Below the pieces are notes generated by a model. That model ran no database searches, was not told the origin of the DNA, and saw only the letters and a program-made list of their open reading frames with translations. Source: Fredinandcohnia onubensis (GTDB taxonomy: Bacteria > Bacillota > Bacilli > Bacillales > Bacillaceae_L). From it: 54,731 nt of DNA. Where the stretch lies: assembly GCF_002734215.1 (NCBI RefSeq), contig NZ_NSEB01000003.1:204748-259478 (forward strand). Direction: 5' to 3'. This document shows positions 1-7,308 of this stretch, piece after piece (the stretch's first letter is position 1; each line of letters opens with the position of its first letter). A program made the translations under genes and the position numbers.

Positions 1-184
1 CCCTCACATGCCAAAAGCCACCAAAGTGAAGGTGCGAATAAGGCGTAATCATACCCTCACCACCAACAAAGATCTCACACGAGGGTACAAACCGAAAACA
101 ACCATATTAACAACCCATACCAAGAATACACCCACCAACCCAATCCCATACTATACCTAAAAACCTAAACTAAAAGGAGCTGCC
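1..184. other. C/A-rich region upstream of the glycosylase, no gene seen
   Basis: This stretch is rich in C and A on the plus strand and contains CCCTCAC words at 1 and 55. I see no convincing open frame or hairpin; the last 15 bases hold the ribosome site of the glycosylase. Confidence 0.5.
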
Positions 185-772
185 ATGACGGAAATCCTAC
201 CTGAATCATTTTTTCATCAACCTACATTAGAACTAGCCAAAGCTCTCCTCGGATGTAAGCTTATAAAAGAAACCGAACAAGGCGTGGCATCAGGTTACAT
301 TGTAGAAACAGAAGCTTACAAAGGTCCACTTGATCGTGCGGCGCATTCTTTTAACAATCGAAGGACTAAGCGAACAGAGGTGATGTACGGCAAGCCGGGC
401 TATGTCTATACATATCAGATGCACACTCATTGTCTCGTGAATGTGGTCAGTAACGAAATTGACGTACCGGAAGCAATTCTTATCCGAGCGGTTGAGCCTG
501 ACCGGGGAATGAGCCTTATGTATGAACGCCGCGGCCAAATGCCCGCCAAAAATCTAACAAATGGTCCAGGGAAACTAACGAAAGCATTAGGGATAACAAT
601 GGAGGACTACGGACGCCCATTTTTTGAACCACCCATTTACATCACAAAAGGCTATATTCCTAAAGACATCTCAATCGGCCCACGAATTGGAATTGAAAAT
701 ACAGGAGAGGCAAAGGATTATCCGTGGCGATTTTGGATCACTGACAATCCGTTTGTTTCCCGCAAAAGATAA
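185..772 (+). CDS. aag: DNA-3-methyladenine glycosylase (AAG/MPG family)
   Basis: The 195-residue protein has the length and motifs of the AAG/MPG family, which excises alkylated purines such as 3-methyladenine to start base excision repair. Visible family blocks are LAKALLGCKLI near the N-terminus, IVETEAYKGPLDRAAHS (with the catalytic Glu in the VETEAY stretch), a GKPGYVYTYQMH segment that shapes the active site, and NGPGKLTKALGI toward the C-terminus. The ATG follows a clear AAAGGAG. It stands alone: a terminator hairpin follows the stop directly, and the lia operon starts 145 bases later. The family call is secure; the exact substrate range is inferred from the family. Confidence 0.93.
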   Translation: MTEILPESFFHQPTLELAKALLGCKLIKETEQGVASGYIVETEAYKGPLDRAAHSFNNRRTKRTEVMYGKPGYVYTYQMHTHCLVNVVSNEIDVPEAILIRAVEPDRGMSLMYERRGQMPAKNLTNGPGKLTKALGITMEDYGRPFFEPPIYITKGYIPKDISIGPRIGIENTGEAKDYPWRFWITDNPFVSRKR

Positions 773-806
773 GGGTTTGCTCGTACCTGAGCAGACCCTT
801 TTTTTC
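771..806 (+). terminator. Rho-independent terminator after the AAG glycosylase gene
   Basis: GGGTTTGCTC pairs with GAGCAGACCC across a six-base loop and is followed by a run of seven T. It begins at the stop codon of the glycosylase gene and separates it from the lia operon. Confidence 0.85.
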
Positions 807-822
807 ATAAAAACTTACGCCT

Positions 823-842
823 ACTAAGCCTCAGGTCCTAGT
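823..842. promoter_or_regulatory. Imperfect inverted repeat upstream of liaI, candidate LiaR operator
   Basis: ACTAAGCCT and AGGTCCTAGT form an imperfect palindrome about 75 bases before liaI, roughly where LiaR binds in other Firmicutes lia promoters. The match to published LiaR boxes was judged from memory and is weak. Positive autoregulation by LiaR is expected from the family, not shown here. Confidence 0.3.
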
Positions 843-917
843 GAAAAATATAACTGGGGCTCATTATAGCAAATCGAAAATCAGGATAAGATTGAATCAT
901 GAAAGGAGGAAGTAAAC

Positions 918-1265
918 ATGAAAAAATTCGGATTGTTTATTCTTGGAGGTATTGCAGCAATTGTGCTTTTATCGCAGGTTGGACCACTAATTGGTTTAGC
1001 AATTAGCCTAGCCATTCTGTATTTTGCATTTAAACAGTTTATGAAGACTGACTCAACATTAGGTAAGGTACTATGGGCAGTTGTTGGGGTTATCGCTCTT
1101 ATTGCGTCAGCTTCAAATGCACCCGCAATTCTAGGCGTCGTTGCAGCATACATTCTTTATGTTGTTATTAGAAACTGGAAAAAAGAAAAAAAAGAAGTCG
1201 TATCTGAATCAACTGACCCATTCACTAACTTTGAAAGACAATGGGCTGAATTGAACAAACGTTAA
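918..1265 (+). CDS. liaI: LiaI-like small membrane protein
   Basis: This 115-residue protein starts with two adjacent hydrophobic helices (about residues 5-20 and 22-40), has a third membrane stretch around residues 55-80, and ends in a charged cytoplasmic tail. In characterised systems LiaI is a membrane anchor for the PspA-like LiaH during envelope stress. It heads the cluster liaI-liaH-liaF-liaS-liaR, and liaH follows after 43 bases. The ATG is preceded by AAAGGAGGAAG. Sequence conservation of LiaI is low, so the identification leans on position and topology. Proteins of this type are sometimes mislabelled as flagellar basal body rod proteins. Confidence 0.8.
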   Translation: MKKFGLFILGGIAAIVLLSQVGPLIGLAISLAILYFAFKQFMKTDSTLGKVLWAVVGVIALIASASNAPAILGVVAAYILYVVIRNWKKEKKEVVSESTDPFTNFERQWAELNKR

Positions 1266-1308
1266 TTTTTCGAAATAAGATTACTCATTAAAAAGGAGAA
1301 TGATACAA

Positions 1309-1956
1309 ATGGCAAACCTATTAACTCGTATAAAGGACACAATTTTAGCAGACTTTCATGGCGTGTTAGATGAAAAAGAAAAGAAAAACCCAATCGCATT
1401 GCTTAACCAGTATCTACGTCAATGTGAGGCAGAGGTTGAGAAGGTTCGCAAGCTTGTCGAACGTCAGCACTCATTAAAGGATCAATTTGCAAGAGAACAT
1501 CGCGAAGCAGCGGATCTTGCAGAAAAGCGTAAATACCAAGCAGGTGTAGCACAGCAAGCTGGTGAAACAGAATTATATGAGTTCGCTGTTCAGGAACAAG
1601 TGTCATATGAAGAACGTGCGGCTAAGTTACAGGAAGCACTAAAAAATACAGCTACAGAACTTATTGGACTTGAGAAAAAGTATGAGGAAATGAAACATAA
1701 GCTTAAAGATATGCATATTAAGCGTATGGAATTAATGGGGCGTGAGAACATAGCACGTGCTAATCACCGCATGAACCAAGTGCTTGACACAAATGCATAT
1801 ACGAATAAGGCTTCAAGAACGTTTGAAGAAATGGAATCATATCTTGATCGTCTTGAACATCAAGTAAATTCCTCTTATCATCGCAATACAATCGATGCAA
1901 GAATTGCACAGCTTGAAAAAGAAGTGAAAAATGAAGAAACACATTCAATTTCATAG
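1309..1956 (+). CDS. liaH: PspA/IM30 family protein LiaH
   Basis: A 215-residue, almost wholly alpha-helical coiled-coil protein of the PspA/IM30/Vipp1 family. The N-terminus (LLTRIKDTILADFHGVLDE) is the amphipathic membrane-contact helix. NPIALLNQYLRQCEAEVEKV is the typical PspA helix 2, and long charged coiled coils follow to the end. LiaH assembles at the membrane in response to cell-wall antibiotics. I chose the ATG at 1309, ten bases after AAGGAG, over an in-frame ATG at 1300 that overlaps this Shine-Dalgarno. A strong stem-loop follows the stop codon and probably sets liaIH apart from liaFSR at the mRNA level. Confidence 0.92.
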   Translation: MANLLTRIKDTILADFHGVLDEKEKKNPIALLNQYLRQCEAEVEKVRKLVERQHSLKDQFAREHREAADLAEKRKYQAGVAQQAGETELYEFAVQEQVSYEERAAKLQEALKNTATELIGLEKKYEEMKHKLKDMHIKRMELMGRENIARANHRMNQVLDTNAYTNKASRTFEEMESYLDRLEHQVNSSYHRNTIDARIAQLEKEVKNEETHSIS

Positions 1957-1971
1957 TGAAAACATGGTATT

Positions 1972-2004
1972 CTAAGAAGGCGTAGACAATCTACGTCTTC
2001 TTAG
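1972..2004 (+). terminator. Stem-loop between liaH and liaF (partial terminator or processing site)
   Basis: A 15-bp stem (one G-U pair) with a CAA loop lies 16 bases after the liaH stop. No U-run follows, so it is more likely an mRNA-stabilising or attenuating hairpin than a full terminator. A comparable stem-loop separates liaIH from the rest of the operon in B. subtilis. Confidence 0.7.
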
Positions 2005-2063
2005 CCCCTATACCTTACGGGCGATAATCAATGCATTCAATGAGATGAAGGGAGGATCCGGAC

Positions 2064-2798
2064 ATGTTAAATAAAATCAAATCAGACAATCTAAATGCAT
2101 TTTTTCTTCTTGGAATCATTTTATTAATCATTGAAGTTACGTTTTTTAATGGCGGAGTCCTTTTCTCTTTTGTAATATCGTTTGGATGTATTTATATTGG
2201 TCGTAAAAAATTGCCGCGAACATTTGGCAAAATCCTGTTTTGGTTTGGATGGATTAGTTTAGCTTTTACCATTTTAAATATGATGACAGTAAAATTTTTG
2301 ATTCTTGCCGTTCTTATTTATTTACTTATTCAATTTTTACAATCTAAGAAAAAACCTCATTATATTAAACCTGAAATAAAAGAATCGGAAAAAACATCAA
2401 AACAAGAACCAATTCTTAGACGTCAGCCATTGTTTCAAAACATCGTCTTGGGTCAACAAAAAACACCAGAGTATGTGTATGAATGGAATGATGTAAACAT
2501 TCAGTCTGGAATTGGCGATACGATTATTGATTTAAGCTACACGGTTTTACCTAAAGGTGAATCAGTAATTTTTATTCGAAATGTGATTGGGAATGTTCAA
2601 ATCTTTGTCCCGTATGAGGTTGAAGTGAAGGTACATCACTCCGTCCTTTATGGAGCCACAACGATCTTTGAAAATCAGGACGCTAAAACGGTGAACCAAA
2701 CACTTCATTATCAGACGGAACAATATGATCACACAGAACCCAAGCTTAAGATCGTCACTTCTATTGGAGTGGGGGACCTAGAGGTGAAACGAGCATGA
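2064..2798 (+). CDS. liaF: Cell wall-active antibiotics response protein LiaF
   Basis: This 244-residue protein has about four N-terminal membrane helices (residues 10-100), a basic linker, and a soluble C-terminal domain (about 130-244) of the LiaF type, visible as a beta-rich stretch with SGIGDTIIDLSYTVLPKGESVIFIRNVIGNV. LiaF holds the kinase LiaS in an inhibited state in known systems. The start follows GGGAGG. The stop overlaps the liaS start as ATGA, so the two are translationally coupled. No liaG lies between liaH and liaF, an arrangement closer to the Listeria-type cluster than to B. subtilis. Confidence 0.88.
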   Translation: MLNKIKSDNLNAFFLLGIILLIIEVTFFNGGVLFSFVISFGCIYIGRKKLPRTFGKILFWFGWISLAFTILNMMTVKFLILAVLIYLLIQFLQSKKKPHYIKPEIKESEKTSKQEPILRRQPLFQNIVLGQQKTPEYVYEWNDVNIQSGIGDTIIDLSYTVLPKGESVIFIRNVIGNVQIFVPYEVEVKVHHSVLYGATTIFENQDAKTVNQTLHYQTEQYDHTEPKLKIVTSIGVGDLEVKRA

Positions 2799-3835
2799 GT
2801 ACCGTAAAAAAACAAATCATTGTCGGTATTTGTGTCTCGGTGTTTTTATTTGTAATGGCTCATGTTATTGCATTCATGGCCTTTCCTTTAGCCAATTGGT
2901 CCGAACTCTGGCAAACAAAGCTAATGGATTTACCGTATATTATTTTAGCTTTAAGTATGAGCTTAATTACTGGGCTTGTTTTTGGGATATTGTCAGGGTA
3001 TTTATGGAGAAAACAGCTACTCTCTGTCTCTAGCGCGATTTATCAAATGGAACAGGGAAGATCCATTTCTGACATCCCAGTAAACCAAACAGCTGAATTC
3101 AATACCATTTGGGAGCGGATTAAAAAGCTACAAACTCATATCGCTGAGCAAACGAAGCTTTCTCAAAAACTTGCAAATGAAAAGGCTGAGGATCAGGAAA
3201 AACGAATACAACAAATTGTTTCAGATGAGCGTAACCGGTTAGCGAGAGAACTCCATGATTCTGTTAGCCAACAACTCTTCGCTGCGTCGATGATGATGTC
3301 CGCTATCAACGAGTCTAAGCCACGAACAGATGAACGTGAGGCAAGGCAGTTTAAGCTTGTTGAGGAAATGATACATCAATCACAACTAGAAATGCGCGCA
3401 CTCTTGCTCCATTTACGTCCAGTTGCATTAAAAGGAAAGACACTCCAAGAAGGAATTCAGGAGCTATTAGTTGAATTATCACAGAAGGTACCCGTTACAA
3501 TTGAAACAAAGATTGAGGACTTTCAAATTGATAAAGGGGTCGAGGACCACTTATTTCGCATTCTTCAAGAGTCAGTTTCAAACACCCTCCGCCACGCAAA
3601 AGCAAATCAGTTAGAAGTCCTGTTAATTAAAAGGGATGAATTTATCATTTTACGAATCGTTGATGATGGAATTGGATTTGATGTGGAACAAGCGAAGACT
3701 GGTTCCTATGGTCTCCAGAATATGTATGAACGTGCAGTGGAAATAGGCGGTACAATGCGGACCGTTAGTCTTAAAGACAAAGGAACACGGATTGAAGTAA
3801 AAGTACCAGTGTTAGAGGGTGGAGAAAATGATTAA
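2795..3835 (+). CDS. liaS: Sensor histidine kinase LiaS
   Basis: A 346-residue intramembrane-sensing kinase. Two TM helices (about 8-30 and 45-70) enclose a very short extracytoplasmic loop. A HAMP-like linker and coiled coil follow, then a HisKA_3 dimerisation domain with [16 protein letters not shown] (phospho-acceptor His154), then an HATPase_c domain with N, G1 and G2 boxes ([23 protein letters not shown]). It phosphorylates LiaR under control of LiaF. The ATG overlaps the liaF stop, and the 3' end overlaps liaR by 8 bases. Confidence 0.92.
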   Translation: MSTVKKQIIVGICVSVFLFVMAHVIAFMAFPLANWSELWQTKLMDLPYIILALSMSLITGLVFGILSGYLWRKQLLSVSSAIYQMEQGRSISDIPVNQTAEFNTIWERIKKLQTHIAEQTKLSQKLANEKAEDQEKRIQQIVSDERNRLARELHDSVSQQLFAASMMMSAINESKPRTDEREARQFKLVEEMIHQSQLEMRALLLHLRPVALKGKTLQEGIQELLVELSQKVPVTIETKIEDFQIDKGVEDHLFRILQESVSNTLRHAKANQLEVLLIKRDEFIILRIVDDGIGFDVEQAKTGSYGLQNMYERAVEIGGTMRTVSLKDKGTRIEVKVPVLEGGEND

Positions 3836-4460
3836 AGTATTATTTGTCGACGATCATGAAATGGTAAGGATAGGAGTTTCCTCCTATTTATCCGCACAGC
3901 CAGACATTGAAGTCGTTGGTGAAGCGGATGACGGAAAAATAGCGGTTGACTTAGCACTAGAGCTTCGACCTGACATTATATTAATGGACCTCGTAATGAA
4001 GGAAATGGATGGCATTGAGGCAACAAGAAGAATCATTGAGAGCTGGCCAGAAGCAAAAATCATCATCGTCACAAGCTTTATTGATGATGAAAAGGTATAT
4101 CCTGCTTTAGAAGCGGGTGCAACGAGCTACATGTTAAAAACATCGAAGGCGAGTGAAATCGCTGAGGCCGTACGTAAAACCTATCATGGGCAGTCGGTAT
4201 TAGAGCCAGAAGTAACGGGGAAAATGATGGTTCGAATGAGACAAAAGGAAAAACAGCTTCCACATGAAGAATTAACAAACCGTGAAATGGAAATCTTGCT
4301 TTTAATAGCGGATGGAAAAACGAATCAAGAGATCGCGGATGAACTTTTTATCGCACTAAAAACGGTAAAAGTACATGTAAGTAATATCTTAAGTAAGCTC
4401 GAGGTACAAGATCGAACACAAGCGGTCATATACGCATTCAAACATTCTCTAGTACAATAA
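3828..4460 (+). CDS. liaR: Response regulator LiaR (NarL/FixJ type)
   Basis: The protein has 210 residues. A receiver domain occupies residues 1-120 with the acidic pair DD (10-11), phospho-acceptor Asp54 in [11 protein letters not shown] and the switch Lys near residue 103. A LuxR-type HTH follows near the C-terminus ([40 protein letters not shown], residues about 147-190). It is the partner of LiaS and should activate liaI. I took the ATG at 3828, which follows AGGGTGGAG and makes the N-terminus MIKVLFVDD, over a GTG nine bases upstream. Confidence 0.93.
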   Translation: MIKVLFVDDHEMVRIGVSSYLSAQPDIEVVGEADDGKIAVDLALELRPDIILMDLVMKEMDGIEATRRIIESWPEAKIIIVTSFIDDEKVYPALEAGATSYMLKTSKASEIAEAVRKTYHGQSVLEPEVTGKMMVRMRQKEKQLPHEELTNREMEILLLIADGKTNQEIADELFIALKTVKVHVSNILSKLEVQDRTQAVIYAFKHSLVQ

Positions 4461-4474
4461 AATAATTTTTCGAC

Positions 4475-4512
4475 AAAAAACGCAGATTTCTTTCTGTGTT
4501 TTTATTTTTGTA
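4475..4512 (+). terminator. Probable terminator after liaR
   Basis: AAAAACGCAGA and TTCTGTGTTTTT form a weak stem followed by a T-rich run about 15 bases after the liaR stop. It fits the end of the lia operon. Confidence 0.6.
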
Positions 4513-4753
4513 TTAAAATAAAAGAACGTTTTTTATCGAGTGGGCACAAGGGCTCATAAGCTAATTACCATATTTTATGGGATGAAGGAAGATTTTTATA
4601 CCTAATTAACTATTTAGTTTGTAGGACAGATGGTTTATAATTGAAAAGTCGATATTTGACGAATTGCGTCTGTGACTTTTGTACCTTTTTTGTTATAAAA
4701 AAAGGATTATTGCATATATATCTAGAAATATAAGAGAAAATGGAGAAAAAGAG

Positions 4754-5899
4754 ATGCAGAAGATGAATAAAAGATCGGTATTTTTGTATGAGGAGAAAAG
4801 GACTGCCGTTTGGTTTAGCCTTTTATTCCTAATTATAATGATAGGGTATGATTTATTTTATTATTTTATATATCCCAGTTATGTAACTAATGTACCATTC
4901 GGATTCCCTAATAAGTTTGGATACGTTATCCACATTATTATTGTGCTTTTAATACCTTTAATTTTTTATAATAATAATAAAGATAAGCAGTATTTAACCA
5001 AATACTATTTCTTTTTTACTTATACATTATTAAGTTTTATAAATGATTTAGTCACTTATTGGGATAAACCTGATTTATTCTCTAATGGAAATGCTGTGGA
5101 GCTTTTCCTAGTATTATTTTCTCCTATTTTTGTTAATAAAAAATATTTCTGGGTAGTTTCAACAGGTTTAACAATTAAATATCTTTTGATTGGTGCAATA
5201 CTTGGAACAACATTAGTAGCTCTTCCAATTGTTTTAACCCTAGTTCTAGCTATCGTAGCATATATACTACTTACTAGATTCTATGGATATGTGAATGCGC
5301 TAAGCACTGCCTATGATCAACAAATGGAGGGTATTGTAAAAGGTGTAATTGCTGCCTTAGAATTAAAAGACCCTTATACAAGAGGTCATAGTGAAAGAGT
5401 AGCTAAATACGCAATGGTATTAGCGAAAGAGTTGGGAACATTTTCTCAGGATGAATTAAAATCTTTTAATTATGCTTGTTTGCTGCATGATATAGGTAAG
5501 GTCAATATTCCTGATTCTATACTTATGAAACCAGCAAAATTAACGAATGAAGAGTATGAAATTATAAAAACACATCCAGTCGTTGGAGAAGAAGCAGTTA
5601 AAAACGTGGAGGGGCTGGGTTCAAGTATAAGTATTATTAGATCACATCATGAAAGATGGGATGGTAAAGGTTATCCCGACCAGCTAAAAGGAAACGATAT
5701 TCCTTTAAATGCACGAATTACGGCAATTGCGGATGCGTTTGATGCAATGACTTCGTCACGTTCATATCGAGGTGCACTACCTATAGAAGAGGCCTATAAT
5801 CGAATTCTTCAAGGAGAAGGAACTCAATTTGACCCAAATCTAGTAGCAATGTTTAAAAAAGTTTATCCACAATGGATTGAGATACAGAAAGAGTCATAA
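4754..5899 (+). CDS. Six-TM sensor fused to an HD-GYP domain (putative c-di-GMP phosphodiesterase)
   Basis: The 381-residue protein has six hydrophobic helices in residues 15-190 and an HD-GYP domain from about 198 to 375. The HD pair is His245-Asp246 (LLHDIGK). The signature HHERWDGKGYP is intact, and DAFDAMTSSRSYR follows, so cyclic-di-GMP hydrolysis is likely. The membrane part is clearly paralogous to that of the kinase at 7309: about 80 identities over 170 positions by hand, including FYYFIYP, VLFSPIF and AYILLTRFY. I chose the ATG at 4754 after TGGAGAAAAAGAG over an upstream TTG. It precedes the peptide gene by 24 bases and is very AT-rich. Confidence 0.85.
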   Translation: MQKMNKRSVFLYEEKRTAVWFSLLFLIIMIGYDLFYYFIYPSYVTNVPFGFPNKFGYVIHIIIVLLIPLIFYNNNKDKQYLTKYYFFFTYTLLSFINDLVTYWDKPDLFSNGNAVELFLVLFSPIFVNKKYFWVVSTGLTIKYLLIGAILGTTLVALPIVLTLVLAIVAYILLTRFYGYVNALSTAYDQQMEGIVKGVIAALELKDPYTRGHSERVAKYAMVLAKELGTFSQDELKSFNYACLLHDIGKVNIPDSILMKPAKLTNEEYEIIKTHPVVGEEAVKNVEGLGSSISIIRSHHERWDGKGYPDQLKGNDIPLNARITAIADAFDAMTSSRSYRGALPIEEAYNRILQGEGTQFDPNLVAMFKKVYPQWIEIQKES

Positions 5900-5923
5900 A
5901 CTATCAAAGCAGGAGGTGACGAA

Positions 5924-5998
5924 ATGAAAATCAAAAAACTTAAAAAGATAAAAGCGACATGCTGGTGGTGTGCATGGTTACCAGGTGGCCGACCATAA
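5924..5998 (+). CDS. 24-residue Lys-rich / CWWCAW peptide, candidate RiPP precursor or pheromone
   Basis: A perfect AGGAGGTGA lies seven bases before an ATG that opens a 24-codon frame. The peptide has an N-terminal half with six lysines in ten residues (MKIKKLKKIK) and a C-terminal half ATCWWCAWLPGGRP with a CxxC-like Cys pair, three Trp and a Gly-Gly. Six lysines and no acidic residues are typical of a short leader or membrane-active segment. It sits between an HD-GYP sensor and an M50 protease and is followed directly by a terminator hairpin, so it is likely expressed more strongly than the genes after it. I do not recognise the family. Precursor of a modified peptide, a cleaved signal, or a regulatory leader peptide are all possible; the Shine-Dalgarno and composition make it a real gene. 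Confidence 0.75.
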   Translation: MKIKKLKKIKATCWWCAWLPGGRP

Positions 5999-6010
5999 AA
6001 ATATTTTCGA

Positions 6011-6045
6011 AAGGATGCTTACAAAAAGTGGAGCATCCTTTTATT
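6011..6045 (+). terminator. Terminator between peptide gene and M50 protease gene
   Basis: AAGGATGCT and AGCATCCTT form a 9-bp stem with a 12-base loop, followed by TTATT. It lies 12 bases after the peptide stop and 24 before the next start. It probably lets only part of the transcripts through, giving many peptide mRNAs per protease mRNA. Confidence 0.7.
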
Positions 6046-6068
6046 ATGAAGAAAAGTAGGTGTGAAGA

Positions 6069-7271
6069 TTGCAATTAACTGCTGATTCTATTTTATGTTT
6101 ACACGAGTTAGAGATTCGCAAAGATAATAAGAATTACATTATTGAAGATAAAGTAACTCATGAATTTTATGAAATGCCAGTAGTCTGTATTGATGCAATT
6201 GAGTTGATTAACAACGGTTTATCGCTTGGTGAAATAGAACACCTACTCATTGAAAAATATCCAAATGAAGAAATTGATTTACTTGATTTTGGCCAACAAT
6301 TGCTGGATTTAGATTTAGTAGAAATGGTAGGTGGTGCAAAAGTAAGTGTAGAAAAAACACGTACTCATGAAGAATTAGGGCTTAAATGGATATCACCGAA
6401 ACTAGGGAAGATTTTCTTTAATCGGTTTACTCGTTTTTTCTATCCATTATTTTTGTTAGTGAATCTCTTTCTTTTTGTGAAAGATACCAATCTTTTTCCT
6501 CGCTATCAGGATCTATTTGTCTTTGATACAATGATGTTTAATATTCTTTTGTATGCCGGAATTTCAATTGTGTTAATCTTTATACATGAATGTGGACATA
6601 TTTTGGCTATCCGCTCGTTTAATCTTCCAACACGATTACAAATTGGCAATCGATTGTTTTTTGTAGTATTCGAAACGGACCTTACACAAGGATGGAAGCT
6701 CTCTTCAAAGGATCGGAACCTATTATTTTTAGCAGGAATGTATTTTGATAGTTTCATACTTTTAGTTGCCTTAATCTTAAAAATGTCTAACCCATTTTCA
6801 AATGAGATTATGAATGGAATTATTGGTTTGATTATTTTCGATATTGTGATTCGAATCATCTATCAATGCTGTATTTATATGAAAACAGATCTTTATTATG
6901 TTTTTGAAAATAGTACGGGGAATTATAATCTGATGGAAAGTGGAATTGAATATATAAAAGGACTATTTAATGGAAAACAAGAAACAACATATAACAGAAA
7001 GATTGTCTTCTATTCCTTTTTCTTTTTAATAGGAGTTTTGTTGACCTTCTCTATGTTTGGCTTTTACTATTTACCTCAATTAGTATATATTATGATAAAT
7101 GTTCTCCTTGGGTTTACTGAGTCATTATCATCAATAAAGTTCTGGGATGCTTTCGTTTTCAGTGCGCAGATGTTGATTTTCCTTTTACTTCTTTCGTACT
7201 CATTGTTTAAAAAATTCGAAAATAAGAGAGGATATAGGACTATATACTCAGGTGAAGAAAATAATATATAA
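6069..7271 (+). CDS. M50-type membrane metalloprotease with PqqD-like N-terminal domain
   Basis: The protein has 400 residues. Residues 1-95 resemble the PqqD/RRE-like domain seen at the front of peptide zinc metalloproteases (YIIEDK...FYEMP..AIELINNGLS..EI). Six to seven TM helices follow. The zinc motif is HECGH at 173-177 (HExxH). The third ligand is probably Asp274 in YMKTDLYYVFEN, the place of the LDGYY motif in this family, and FLAGMYFDSF matches the conserved membrane segment between them. The family includes YydH-type proteins linked to modified peptides. The TTG start follows TAGGTG, and an in-frame stop lies just upstream. By context it may cleave or export the 24-aa peptide, which is inference. 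Confidence 0.78.
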   Translation: MQLTADSILCLHELEIRKDNKNYIIEDKVTHEFYEMPVVCIDAIELINNGLSLGEIEHLLIEKYPNEEIDLLDFGQQLLDLDLVEMVGGAKVSVEKTRTHEELGLKWISPKLGKIFFNRFTRFFYPLFLLVNLFLFVKDTNLFPRYQDLFVFDTMMFNILLYAGISIVLIFIHECGHILAIRSFNLPTRLQIGNRLFFVVFETDLTQGWKLSSKDRNLLFLAGMYFDSFILLVALILKMSNPFSNEIMNGIIGLIIFDIVIRIIYQCCIYMKTDLYYVFENSTGNYNLMESGIEYIKGLFNGKQETTYNRKIVFYSFFFLIGVLLTFSMFGFYYLPQLVYIMINVLLGFTESLSSIKFWDAFVFSAQMLIFLLLLSYSLFKKFENKRGYRTIYSGEENNI

Positions 7272-7308
7272 TGAAAAAGCATAATCATTTAACTAAGTGA
7301 GGATAGAT

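Noticed and set aside
5924-7271. Agr-type quorum sensing (AgrD/AgrB)
   Set aside because: The membrane protease has HExxH of family M50, not the AgrB Cys-peptidase motifs, and the peptide lacks the AgrD acidic tail.
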